From positions 9,496,501-9,560,500 of the forward strand of contig OZ059900.1 in NCBI GenBank assembly GCA_964057225.1: DNA of 64,000 nt, written 5' to 3'. Positions 25,812 through 37,394 of the stretch are shown piece after piece (positions within the stretch are counted from its first letter, which is position 1; every line of letters starts with the position of its first letter). A program made the position numbers and the translations under genes. Source of the stretch: Auanema rhodensis. Lineage: Eukaryota; Nematoda; Chromadorea; Rhabditida; Rhabditidae. A model generated the notes under the pieces. It saw only the letters and a program-made list of their open reading frames with translations. It made no database searches and was not told the origin of the DNA.

Positions 25812-28800
25812 ATGGAAAATATTCTAGAGTATAGAACGGGTTTGATTGATAGGATTTCATTTTTCATAGGTTATTCTATGCTATTCAAGGAAAAATTTAC
25901 TTATTATTTCTTTCTAGGAGATCCTTTGATCACTGTTATATATAATGAAGAATCCGCTCTTGATATGACATGTGACAAATTTGTAAGTTGTATACATTAT
26001 TGCCTAACAGTTATTTGTATTTTTAAGCATGCTATATATTTTGGCAACGTTTGCAGATATATGAAGTGTTTGAGATTTCGAAAGAATGAGTTAAAAAATA
26101 TTTTACTTCAATTAATTCCTGTATGTTTATTCATCAAGAAGATGATAGTTATAATTAATATAATATTTAGTATACTCAACATGTTTGTGTTGCTGATTAT
26201 CATTCATTTGTGGAGGAAGATTTTGAAATCCGAAAACTTATTGCCACTGCTTTGAGAGTAAAGTATGTTCACAATTTTGCGCTTTTTATAAGAATCAATT
26301 AAGATTACTCTTCAATGAAAAACCTCTACTCGATATGTTTATGAAAGGATTAAGATTTCATCTAACATCTCTTGAAGATTCTTCATATACACTTTTTAGT
26401 TATCTTGAGGATGAAGTTCAAAGGTCAAGCTAAAATTTAAATCAATAACAATAGGTTTGTTTTCAGGTATCATTTCATTACAGAGGTTGTCGAATCTAAG
26501 CAAGAATCCTACTATGTATTGTTCGTAGGTGAACACTCTACGCTTTATGAAGTTATTAATGTTATTACTTCCGAATATAAATCAAGTGTTCTATAGGTTG
26601 ATGAAGAGAATGTTTATACGAAAGTGTTTGCTATGCCTTTGGGTAGTAAACTTGCTTTAGATTTTTTGCAAGAACTGTAAGTCAAGTTCATCAGATTTTT
26701 TCAAATATTACTTATTTTTTTTACAGTTATAGTAAAGAATGCAATGAACAAAACGCATTATCTTTTTTTCATCGCGCCGCTGCTGTTTCAGATAGTTCCA
26801 TAATCGACTGTTTTGATTGCGGTTGCCCCGAGCCGAGGTAGTTATTTCTCTCACTTTTGGATTTTGTATTTATTAGTTTTAGTCCGTATTATAATGAAGC
26901 TGCCTATGCTCCCGGAATGTCTAAACTTAGAGATTACATGAAGAAAATTAAAGATCGTGAAGATCTTCTAGGGCTTGCCAGCATTGTATTACAGCATATA
27001 GGAGAAATGATAGCTTGGGTAAACTTTAATAGATATACGCATAATTTGTTTTTTGAATTCAGGAAGTAAGGGAAAAAATCGAATTGAAAAAAAAGTGTTT
27101 TGTTGCCGGACCTTTTGCTTATAATGCTTCTGTCAGAAATGGAATATCTGTAGAGTTTAGAGCAGGACAATACGTATGAAGTTTAGTGTTTTTTCATTAA
27201 TTGTCAATGCTATTCTCAGAGTTTTCCCTTCGAAGAACGCCCGGAAGCAAACTTCATTCGGAACGATTTCATCTTGGCTTTAGGTTTTCATATTAATGGA
27301 CTTGATCCATGTAAGTTTCCAAACAAAATAATAAAACAAAGTTTATATGTGGTTTAGTTTGGTTGGATCACTGTTATGAAGAAGTTATACTGAGTACAAC
27401 ATGTATAAATGAAGAACTTTCTGATACTATGAAGGTTTGTTAGTTGAGCTCAATTGTTTGTTTATATCACTTTTAGTTTGCAACTCTTGAATTCCGTGCC
27501 GTTCCTCAAACATGTCGTCTTGTGTACAATCAATTACTTAGAGATACTAATTTACCAAACAAAAGGATGAGACTCTATGTAGATAACCCTCTAAATAAAA
27601 TAGAACCATATGATATTGGTCTACATAAGTATGCTCGTGATCATTGGTTTGATGTTCTTACTAATAGTATGGATGATGTAACTAATTTGTTCTTGTATAC
27701 CATTTATAGATTTTATTTTAGATTTGGAAACGAATTTCATTGCACTATGCAAATGATGAGACCGCAAAACCACGTTTTAAGAGCATGAGTCAAAATCTTA
27801 TAAATAAAATGAAAATCTGGATCGAAGAACCTTAGTAAGACTATTCGCTCGATGTCAAAATAATTTTTTGCTTTTTGCAGTGCTTTTGGAACATGCACCG
27901 TATATAAAATTCTTAATATGCGAGAGCAAGCTCTTATTAGGTACAATTTTTACGACTTGTTCAGAGATGAAAAAGCGAGGGAAAACGATAAATCACTTGA
28001 AGAGCTTCCTCATCAACTGCACAGAATCGATATGGTATAGTCAAAGTTTGGGTCACATTCTAATCTGTTTGCTAATTTGTTGATATAATATCCATTTTTT
28101 ACAGATTGAAAGCAGTCACGAACGTTTACGCGAAGCAATGATTGGAGTGTATGCAGGAAACGTCTTTGATTGGGGATCACCTAAAGTTTAATGCTATTAA
28201 TTTGAAATTTTAAACACTCAGTTTTAGGTTGCAAACATGCTAGAATCGGATGGAGGACTTGAATTCGGTAGAGCAATGCAATTAGTTCGAACACATTTTC
28301 CACATAGAGAGTTCGAACACTTCTATTCTCTTCTACGAATGAACACGTTTCAAACTGTTCGCATATATGTTGATAACGCGGGTGCTGATTTTATTCTAGG
28401 AGTAATGCCATTTGTTCGTGAACTGTTGAAATGGGGCCTCAAGGTTTGAATAGTGTTATTAATTCAATCATTCAACCTTATTCAGGTTACAATTGAGGCT
28501 AACATTCTTCCAGCTTTAAATGATATGACTTACATCATGCTTCAAAATTTGATAGTTCGTATTGGTGATATAGATCCTTTCATAAAAAGTAGCGCTTTGG
28601 GAAATTTAAAACTTTCTGCAAGCGGACAGTCTGGACCGTGTTTGGATATGAGGTAAATAGTTTAGAAATTATGCCTTATTTTTCTTTATATCATAATCAT
28701 TCTTATACGTTTTGCAGATTTGCTGGATACGGTCGAAATTTTAATCACGTTATCTCCAACTATTCTCCAACTGTTAATACATTTCCCGATCTCATTATTT

Positions 28801-29119
28801 TCGAGGGTATGGGAAGGGCAATCCTTTCCAATTTGAAAACTGATTTTAGAGTTCATACTCTACGGGTAAATTGTTGATTCTTTAGACCTTTGTTTATCTG
28901 CTTTTAGTTGGCAACTGTGAAATCAGAATGGATTGCAATGCTTACAAACACAAATATGTATCATAACATTTTTGATCTGCGCTCACCTGTTTTCAAAGAT
29001 GATTATTATTGTGAGCTTGGTCTTGTCTAAAGGTTTTTATTATGTCTTATTCAGATCTACCGTCTCGTGACACAGATGCGTTGTCGTATACAGTACAAGT
29101 GAAAGTTGAACCAGAATGA
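25812..29119 (+). CDS. PANK4: PANK4 homolog: 4'-phosphopantetheine phosphatase with degenerate pantothenate-kinase domain
   Basis: PANK4 dephosphorylates 4'-phosphopantetheine and related metabolites and so restrains CoA synthesis. Twenty-one exons join in phase (25812-25839, 25918-25982, 26028-26120, 26171-26257, 26293-26423, 26467-26551, 26597-26676, 26727-26837, 26877-27018, 27063-27173, 27220-27310, 27358-27434, 27477-27677, 27722-27834, 27881-28034, 28105-28185, 28228-28443, 28486-28652, 28718-28865, 28908-29010, 29055-29119). The product is 782 aa, close to the 773 aa of human PANK4. The C-terminal DUF89 phosphatase half is clear: AGNVFDWG, metal ligands Asp599-Asn600 in YVDNAGAD, and Asp635 in PALND. 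These match human Asp623, Asn624 and Asp659 at a constant offset. The N-terminal half aligns only loosely with pantothenate kinase and has lost the glycine-rich nucleotide motifs, so kinase activity is unlikely. The phosphatase call is firm; the first two exons are less certain. Confidence 0.92.
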
Positions 29120-30343
29120 ATTTAGTGAATTTAGTTTCTTGCCTCTATTTAGTTCTCAAATGAAAGCTTTATTTTTCGCATTTGGCTCATTGGTACATTT
29201 GCCATAGATTTCTACTTTTTGTTGTTGTTATTGTTATTATTGTTATTGTTTCATTGAAGCATGAAAAAGATTTGGCTACAACCATTTGATCTGCCATTTT
29301 ATCATTGACATAGAATTTTATCATCCAGTTGTGAATCTCTTGCCTGTATATTACTCTTTAGGATACCTGATATCAATATTCCAATTTCAATTTGACATTA
29401 TATATATTGAAATAGAGTTATTTGTTATTTTTCGTTATAATTTCAAATTTGAAAAAAAATTTTTTTTTAACTTTTTCAATCAATACATTCAAAAAATAAA
29501 GTTAACAGGAATATTATTATCAAAATAGGGCGGGGAAATGAAACAAAAAGAAACATTGCAAGTTACGTATCAATTTTAAAAAATTCTATTATTTTTATCT
29601 GAAGAAAACAGGTGAGCGTTCTTTGCTGTTTCTTATTTTATCTTACACTTTTTCAACTGATCTTCTACCTTTGATATATCTGACACTTTATTGTAGTATA
29701 TATTACTATAGAATGTTATACATTCATACTTGATGAACATCTGTTACTAATTTTCAAGGACTGTGAATCTAGCTAATATTAAGTTTTGTTGTACTATATA
29801 TGTGAGAAGTTATTCATTTAAAAAAATATTTCGTTATTTGATTAAAATTTTGGGCAGAGCCAGTATTGATAAAGCAATTTATGAATTTTGGTCGTGTAGC
29901 CATGAAAACATTGAACTTTTTTTCGATCAAATACACCTCAAGAATGATTTATCATCAGCTTACCTACTATCAGTAAAACTAAAGATAGACAGCTCTCGCC
30001 ACAAATGAGAATTGGGAAAATGCAAGATTCCAGCACCCTCCCCTCCCCCGCCCCAGTCAAATTTTTTATCAGCTTATGTAGGTCTCAAGTTGCAATAAAG
30101 AGGGTTTATATAAAATATTTTGTTCAAACCATAATTAAACATTTCAAAGGATTTAAAACAGAATTAAACAATATAAAATAGAATTTTCTAAAAAATTGAT
30201 GTGAATAGGATACAAACTATTTAAAACATTATTATTATAAAAATAAAACATTGTAAAGAGAGTGATGTTTTTTTTTCTTTTTTCATACAGTAAAACCAAT
30301 CCAACCTGCAAAAATAGTCTTGTTTATGAGACAACTCAAAAAT
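29120..30343. other. Spacer between convergent genes
   Basis: AT-rich region between the 3' ends of PANK4 and the cysteine-rich gene. It contains GTTATT-type repeats near 29220-29255, an AATAAA near 29496, and a striking C-run cluster at 30036-30054. No coding exon recognised. Confidence 0.5.
30036..30054 (-). other. Predicted G-quadruplex motif on the minus strand
   Basis: Four C-runs (3, 4, 5 and 4 bases) separated by single bases on the plus strand, so the minus strand carries four G-runs with one-base loops. That is the most stable class of G4 motif and very unusual in DNA this AT-rich. It lies about 290 bases downstream of the stop of the minus-strand cysteine-rich gene, in sense orientation for its RNA. 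Confidence 0.7.
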
Positions 30344-31298
30344 TTATTCACCTATTGGCGCTCTCATTTTTTTCGTTTTTGTTACTCTCCTCATTGATGG
30401 CTTTGAAATTGGCCCTGTTTCTACCATTGAATTTTCCTCCGTTGAATTTTCTGGCATTGTTTCGCAACAGATCTTCGTTCTTCCAAAGCAAAACTGTTCT
30501 TTCTATTATTATATTATTTATTTATAATAAAAAATATATATAGTTGTGTACCTTGTTGCATAAGTAATCGCTAGAACAGTGCATTGCTTTACCTGATGAG
30601 TTTAGCATACGTTTTGATCCACTGGGGCAAACTACAATAAACAATACATAGGCTGTTATACTTTTTGACTATAATAAGTTAACCAAACCATTCAATTTGT
30701 TTTTTGGAGTTTTTTTTGCATTAGAGTGTAAGATAGGCTGTTCACAACAAACGAAATCAATACCGACATCAAGACAGGACATATGTTTCTGTAAAATTAT
30801 GCTATTTATATATATTTTTTACAGTTTCTTACCGAAGGACATCTTCTTGTTGTTCTACTACATTTCAATGGTTTTCTATTTTTATCAAGAACATTTTGGA
30901 GTGGTGCCGGACAAGTCGGCTGATTTGTTGCAGACGGTTCGTTTTTGGGGCAACACATATAATTGACTCCTGAGAAGAAACATCCATAATTTTCTCCGCA
31001 AATTTCGGAAAATGCAGAACCTGAACGGCGCTCATGAGTCTTTTGTTATTGAGTTATTTGATAAATTTTTTATAGAAATCAGATGCAGATATATAAGACA
31101 AACAAGATAAACTAACCTGGTAAACATTGAATTAGAATTCCATTGAAATCTTTTTTAGGCTGTTGACCATTTGGGCAATGTAAAAAACCAACTGAAACAG
31201 TAAGTATTTAGTTATTATATTATTCGATTTTGATAATATTACAAACCTGTAGTTTTTGCTAGCAAGAGTAGTGATAATAAATATAGTAATTGGTACAT
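30344..31298 (-). CDS. Secreted cysteine-rich (lustrin-type) protein
   Basis: Probably secreted, 214 aa, function unknown. Six exons join in phase: 31298-31247, 31191-31117, 31020-30833, 30788-30689, 30631-30552 and 30493-30344. The first 17-19 residues ([19 protein letters not shown]) form a clear signal peptide. Three modules follow with the pattern of nematode Lustrin_cystein/EB-like repeats: CPNGQ followed by a [12 protein letters not shown] end, then CPAPL... ending DFVCCE, then CPSGS... ending KICCE. The C-terminal 40 residues are Ser/Thr/Lys-rich. Such repeats are common in extracellular nematode proteins, some joined to Kunitz domains, but no Kunitz domain is seen here. The acceptor of exon 3 was chosen because it is the only one that keeps the frame open. 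Confidence 0.82.
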
Positions 31299-32347
31299 TC
31301 TTGAGAGCGATGACGACGTTGAAACAACTCACATGTACTTCTGTAGCCAGAAATATCTCAGATATATCTGGTCAAGGCCAAAAAGCACATGGTTAGTATA
31401 TGTGATCTTATCTCATATTATCTGGATATATAAAAAGGATCTGTGGAAGGATCGATAGTGTATATTACCTTTGTTTAGAAAAAAAACGAAATAGTAGTGG
31501 CATATTTAATGTGTTACACTCCAATGTATTCATTCTGCACGGGTGTTAGATCACTTAAAGCAGTTGTAGAAGTTAATGATATATAGAGGGCAGTGGGTAT
31601 GCAAGAGATAGAATAGAACTGATTGTTCTTTGCAGTCATATTATATCTGATGAGTATCTTATCTTTTTTAACATTCAGCCGATTATACTAAAAAAGAATG
31701 TTCATCCGTCTTTTCTGATCTAATCGTAGATATATCATACTAGAAATACTGACAGACCTTTTGTTTCGTTGTTATCAATTTTTTTCTCTCTAATTCTTTC
31801 AAAAATTAATGTAAGAATTGAAGAGAATTCAGCTGAAGAACATGATCAAAATGATTTGTACTGAAGAATAATCAGTCAAAAGCTTTACTTTCTTATCTAT
31901 AAACCTATAATGAACGTTCTTTGTTGTAGGCTAATGGCCAGACGGCCTAAATACTATATAAATCATTGTAACAATGCCATTCTCTTATCTAGTCAAATTT
32001 TATAAAATAAATGGAATGAACCTTGTTTAATGATGCAACCTCAACAAATAAACTTTCCAGATATAAAGTTTTTTCTTATAAAGTACGAGACGAATGTTTT
32101 TTTTTCATTTGAAAGCATTTCTTTCTTTTCTTCGCTCAAAGTTTTACATTTCATATCCATTATAATCATCTTCACATCGGATTCTTTATCGCAATGCTTT
32201 GTATTTCTTTTTGCTGTCATCAGTTCTTTTAACGCTTGCATTTTTTCTAATTGATGTCTACATTGTTTCGCATTTTATTTGTCTCTATTTTCCTCATAAT
32301 GTGAAAATGAAACGCAGCAAAAATACGCATATATAACTTTGCAGAAG
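31299..32347. promoter_or_regulatory. Bidirectional spacer with a cluster of GATA-factor sites
   Basis: This roughly 1 kb region separates the divergent cysteine-rich and ABCD4-type genes. TTATCT (AGATAA on the other strand) occurs at 31407-31412, 31417-31422, 31659-31664, 31893-31898 and 31985-31990, with further ATATCT sites nearby. In nematodes such sites are bound by gut GATA factors (ELT-2/ELT-7). Intestinal expression of one or both neighbours is an inference. Confidence 0.45.
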
Positions 32348-34789
32348 ATGGTTCGAAAAACTAATTGTTGGTCATTTTCAATGCTTCGGGATTTTGCCAC
32401 TGTTTTAGTTTTGATGTTTAAAGGAGCATCTTGGAGTTTTTTATTCATGATAGCAGTATTTATAATATCAGCAGGAAGTATATTCTACTTACATTGACAT
32501 GATTAATTTTTTTCTTTGTTTCAGATGAGGTTATTGTTTACCGCTCAGGAAAACTTATTGGTAATTTCTATAGAACATTGCTTACCTATGATGAACCTGG
32601 ATTCTGGAAAACGTTTTTACAAGCATCCTTTTTATATCTTGGTCAAACACTGGTAAACCATTTTTTAATAATATTTCATGTTTTTTATTTGTCTTAGATG
32701 ATTGCAACATTCACATTCTTAGCCTGGATATTATCTTATATGTTGAGAAAAAATTTAGTTAAACAGTTACATAATATTTATTATAATGGAAAGGCATATT
32801 ATCACATGTGCCATGATAAGAACGCTGATATTGATAATCCGTAAGAAATTTTCGTCTTTTTTTTGCTGGTTAATTCATTTTAAATTTTTATTAAAAACTT
32901 TTACAGAGATCAAAGAATAACACAAGATGCTGATAAATTAACAACCATTTTTGGCCAATCCATAGTTCCTACCATCTTAGTTGCCCCCGCTATTATCACT
33001 TTCTATACAATCGAAACATGGAAAACGTTTGTGAAGCATCATTGAGATGAATAATTTAGAATTCTTTTTAGAGCAGGCGGCATTTCAGTAGCATGTATTT
33101 ATGGATATTTCGTTCTTGGATTTGTCATCAATCGTATCCTGGGAATCAAAATCACAAGATGGACTCGTGCACGTGAACAAGCTGAAGGAGATTTTCGGTA
33201 AAATTTCAAAGAAAAAAATCAATTTTCATTAAACAGTTTAAAGATTCAAGCATATGTCGGTCAGAGATAACGCGGAAGAATCAGCTTTTTACGATGCCGA
33301 CACTTTTGAGCTTGTAAGAATTTTGTATATTTTCATTTGTTTCATCACAAAACATTGCTACAGATCGAATCCAATCGTTTTCTTTCTGCTCTTATCAGTG
33401 TTGCAAAACGAGGTGCCATTTGGAAGTATCCAGCACAATGTGAGTTTGAATAAAAACATAACCTCGTTAAAGCTATGTGAATAACTATATAGGGTTCCAA
33501 CTGTTTTTTGACTACTATGGTGGTGTGTTGACTTATCTTATCCAAGTCATTCCTATCTTTGTTTTGCACTCCTATAAGGATATGGAGCCAGGAAAGTTTG
33601 CTCAACAAATCAGTAATGTGAATATTTTTCAAATTATATGTAATCTTTACACAAATAATTTTATAGAATGCTTTTGTCTTTATATATCTAATCAACTGCT
33701 TCACTCGTTTAACTGATTTAGCAATGAATATTGGAGAAATGGCTGGATATACTATCAGGTATTGAAAACTTATTTATCAGTTTAGTCAACATATTATATT
33801 ATAGAATTGCTGAATTTGTATGTTTCTGTCGACATACAGCAGGAGATAGCTTGCAATGCTATGATAATAGCTGCTCTGAAAAAGATAAGCTGTTCACGTT
33901 ACAGAATGTAAATATTCTTCATCCAACAGAAAACAAGAAAATTAATGCAAACGGTAGTTTACATACATGTTTTCCTGAGTATTTTATTGTCTAATTTAGA
34001 CCTAACATTGAATTTTAATTCACAAGATAGCGTTCTGATTACCGGCGCAAGTGGTAGTGGTAAAACTTCCTTGTTGCGCATTCTTAAAGGGCTCTGGGCA
34101 CCATCAGCAGGTATTAAGCACCTATTGAAATGTTTTAAAAGCCATATTACTTTCAAGGAGATATACAATTCTCACGTGATTCGCATGATGTCATGTTTTT
34201 GCCTCAAACGTGCTATTTGCCAACTGGTGGGTTATCATTGATTGAACAATTGATGTTCCCTAAGCATTTGTCTACCACGGAGAAAGTACCAGGTATTGAT
34301 GATGATGAAGATGCTGAAAAGTAATTTAACAAGTTTAGAAGTGCACATCGTACGAAATATTCTATGTCAGCTCAAACTTGAGCATCTTATCTCATTGTGT
34401 GGCGATTTCAACGATCCAGCTGATTTTGAATGGTATAATAGTTCTTTTTACTTTTAACTCATACGGTATTTATTGTAGGAAAGATGTCTTGTCACCAGGA
34501 GAACAGCAACGATTATCCATTGCTCGTGCACTGATTAGAAAACCAAAAATGCTAGTAATGGATGAGGCAACATCAAGTGTTGGGGAAGATATGGAAAAAA
34601 TAATATATGCTTTATTGAAAACGGTACGTCGACAACTTTCATTGTAAACTGAAAAATTTCATTCTTCAGGAGAATATAAAATATATTTCTACTGGACATC
34701 GTCAATCTCTGTATAGATATCATGATTTTAAGTTATCATTATCCGGAAAAGAATGGAAGATGTCCAAAATTGAACAAACAGATTTATAA
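32348..34789 (+). CDS. ABCD4: ABCD4-type half ABC transporter
   Basis: ABCD4 is a lysosomal/ER subfamily-D half transporter needed for cobalamin (vitamin B12) release to the cytosol. Fifteen exons join in phase: 32348-32477, 32525-32652, 32698-32840, 32907-33026, 33072-33197, 33244-33313, 33364-33439, 33493-33617, 33667-33758, 33805-33953, 34000-34110, 34158-34292, 34339-34432, 34479-34623 and 34670-34789. The product is 587 aa, against about 606 in human ABCD4. The N-terminal half has several hydrophobic membrane segments and family blocks IDNPDQRITQDA, EGDFRFKHM and NAFVFIYLINCFTRLTDL. The nucleotide-binding domain has Walker A GASGSGKT (402-409), signature LSPGEQQ (504-510), Walker B MLVMDEAT (524-531) and H-loop His558. 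ABCD4 fits better than the peroxisomal ABCD1-3 because it has no long N-terminal targeting region and aligns through the whole length. Confidence 0.92.
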
Positions 34790-35230
34790 TTTATAAATAT
34801 TGAATATATAATATTTATGCATACATACTTTACAAATAATTGTTTTGAAATCGATAAAACTTAAAAAAAATTAATGCGTTGTCACATACCATATTGATCG
34901 AATTTAAAAGTTAAAATAATTTGAAAAAAATAGCAGCATAGCGAATGAATATTTCTCTTTCTCTCTCTATTTCCTATCACTGTCTTCATTTATACATTCT
35001 TATATTTTATAGAAAACATATATCTAATATATCAAAATAACTAAAAAAAATTGAATTCATTCTCATCAAAATGCTTTGTTAATTTTTCTGAAATCGTAAT
35101 AGGTGTATTAGAAAAAAAGTTCAAAAAACACTGTAAACGTAAAAAAATTTCTTTTTTCTTTGCTCATAACCCTGCGCAGAATTTCACATTTGAAAAAGAA
35201 AAAATAAAAGTAAATACAAAGAAATAATCG
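34790..35230. other. Short AT-rich spacer
   Basis: About 440 bases between the ABCD4-type gene and the fold-back element. It contains the 3' end of the transporter transcript. No gene or repeat recognised. Confidence 0.5.
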
Positions 35231-35330
35231 ATTAGAGAATCAATTACTCTAAGAATATTTATAGTTTATCATATATGTAGTATGAATTATCTTATTATAT
35301 ATTTTATATTTTATAGTTAATTCATATAAC

Positions 35331-35402
35331 ATCTTAGTATAATGGTTGTATTTCAGTTATAGTAAGGTGCACTTGTAGGTTCAAATCCTACAGTGATATC
35401 AA
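35331..35402 (+). other. tRNA-like module 1 (left arm)
   Basis: It has an A-box-like TTAGTATAATGGTT and a B box GGTTCAAATCC inside a perfect 5-bp T-arm (TGTAG/CTACA). Overall it resembles tRNA-Asp in spacing. The acceptor stem does not pair and the anticodon arm is weak, so it is a tRNA relic or tRNA-derived promoter rather than a working tRNA. The mirror copy is at 38716-38787 (-). Confidence 0.55.
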
Positions 35403-35440
35403 AGAAAACATAAAATATATCTCTCTCTCTCTCTAAAATA

Positions 35441-35482
<42 letters not shown>

Positions 35483-35670
35483 AAATAGATAAATCTCTCT
35501 ATAATCAGACACTTGGCCAAGTTACTACAAGAAAAACTTAAAGCTGCACTAATCATAATCATAAAGAAATTCTGAAACTCATCTTATCCTCGACTCCATT
35601 GTTTCGAAAAAGTTTTGGATTTCAAATACTCTTGTCGATCTTCTTATTTGCGATTAAAACATTAACATTA

Positions 35671-35750
35671 TAAGCCAAATGGTCGAGTGGTCTGTATGGT
35701 AAACGCTTACAAGCCACTGTAAAGGTACGATCCCTTTCTGCGTTTTTTAT
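35671..35750 (+). other. tRNA-like module 2 (left arm)
   Basis: A-box-like TGGTCGAGTGG is followed by a B-box-like GGTACGATCCC flanked by AAA/TTT. The spacing and boxes resemble a class-II (Ser/Leu) or Tyr tRNA. The stems are imperfect, so it is probably a derived Pol III promoter. The mirror copy is at 38386-38460 (-). Confidence 0.5.
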
Positions 35751-36451
35751 GAAAATCGATACCAAATCGAAAATCCAAAAAACACTCCGATGGATTTGGA
35801 CCTTAAAGAAGCCATTTTTTTGAAATTCCGAAGCTTATAACTCTGTTCAAAATCAATTTTCTTTCAAATTTATTATATATTCTCGTAGCTCAGCAATGGG
35901 CCCTCCTTTTCACAAAAATTCAAAGCTGTATCTCACCTCACTCAGTAGTTATTCTTCTTCAAAACGAACACAAATATTCAAAAACTTGACTTTAAAGGCC
36001 ATTATCTCCTTTCTCCTTCAAGTTATCGAAAAACTTCAAACGGATTCTGAATCTACTTAACGAGATTTATCAGATAAACTACTTATATGAAAGTTTGAAG
36101 CACTTTGAATTTTTGAAAAATCAAGAATTTAGCCATTTTTCAGTTTGAGAAATAAAAAATTTGTATTTTCTTTGTTTTGAGTGATGCATCTGAAGCGCAT
36201 TGAAACGCTGATTCCAAATATGAAAATCTCAGCTACCAATTTTCACTCTGAAAAGAGTTACGGGGCTTTAAACATTCTGACGTCAAACATTCAGAAGGCT
36301 ATATCTCCTCTCAGACAGCGTTTCAGAGACTCGTAAGTATCAGAATCGTTTTCTACGCTATTGTTTCATCTTAGGTAATCAATTTCAGAACGTTTCCTCA
36401 AAATTTTCAATTTTCGATCAAATTGTCCGATTCCATGTACTCCCCCCTTAC

Positions 36452-37394
36452 CTACTTTTCGACCAAAACTGGCCATCACTCAAAAGATATTTTCAGTTAA
36501 ATCGATAATTATATAATATAATTAGAATCAAAATGATGTAAATCAAACACATTCTCAAGCTTTTTCTGAAGAGTTGCCAGTTGTTAATCCTGATTCTTCA
36601 TGAAGTATTTCCTGTTCTTACCTACTTTTTGACCGAAATTGGCCATCACTCAAAAAATATTTTCAGATTAAATCGATAATTATATAATATAATTAGAATC
36701 AAAATGATGTAAATCAAACACATTCTCAAGCTTTTTCTGAAAAGTTGCCAGTTGTTAATCCTGATTCTTCATGAAGTATTTCCTGTTCTTACCTACTTTT
36801 TGACCGAAATTGGCCATCACTCAAAAAATATTTTCAGATTAAATCGATAATTATATGATATAATTAGAATCAAAATGATGTAAATCAAACACATTCTCAA
36901 GCTTTTTCTGAAAAGTTGCCAGTTGTTAATCCTGATTCTTCATGAAGTATTTCCTGTTCTTACCTACTTTTTGACCGAAATTGGCCATCACTCAAAAAAT
37001 ATTTTCAGATTAAATCGATAATTATATGATATAATTAGAATCAAAATGATGTAAATCAAACACATTCTCAAGCTTTTTCTGAAAAGTTGCCAGTTGTTAA
37101 TCCTGATTCTTCATGAAGTATTTCCTGTTCTTACCTACTTTTTGACCGAAATTGGCCATCACTCAAAAAATATTTTCAGATTAAATCGATAATTATATGA
37201 TATAATTAGAATCAAAATGATGTAAATCAAACACATTCTCAAGCTTTTTCTGAAAAGTTGCCAGTTGTTAATCCTGATTCTTCATGAAGTATTTCCTGTT
37301 CTTACCTACTTTTTGACCGAAATTGGCCATCACTCAAAAAATATTTTCAGATTAAATCGATAATTATATGATATAATTAGAATCAAAATGATGT
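36452..37394 (+). repeat. 171-bp tandem repeat array in the fold-back loop
   Basis: The phrase ending TTTTGACCGAAATTGGCC recurs with GACCG at 36631, 36802, 36973, 37144 and 37315, an exact 171-base period. A diverged copy lies in the left arm at 36461. The loop copies are nearly identical to each other. The last copy breaks off at about 37394. Confidence 0.93.

Larger units (their letters stand above)
35231..36621 (+). repeat. Fold-back element, left arm
   Basis: The complement is found at 37511-38898. It includes a CT microsatellite at about 35419-35480 and the first copy of the 171-bp sequence (from about 36452), in a variant shared with the right arm but not with the loop copies. Confidence 0.9.

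Noticed and set aside
33027..33071. GC-AG intron in the ABCD4-type gene
   Set aside because: A GT donor at 33027 (GTTTGT) keeps phase and gives the residue spacing expected from human ABCD4, so a rare donor is not needed.
34293..34338. Frameshift or stop in the ABCD4-type nucleotide-binding domain
   Set aside because: Using the later donor at 34321 puts the next exon out of frame, but the donor at 34293 (GTATTG) restores phase and family spacing.
35353..35562. Glu/Arg-rich 69-codon frame on the minus strand
   Set aside because: Produced by the CT/GA microsatellite within the fold-back arm.
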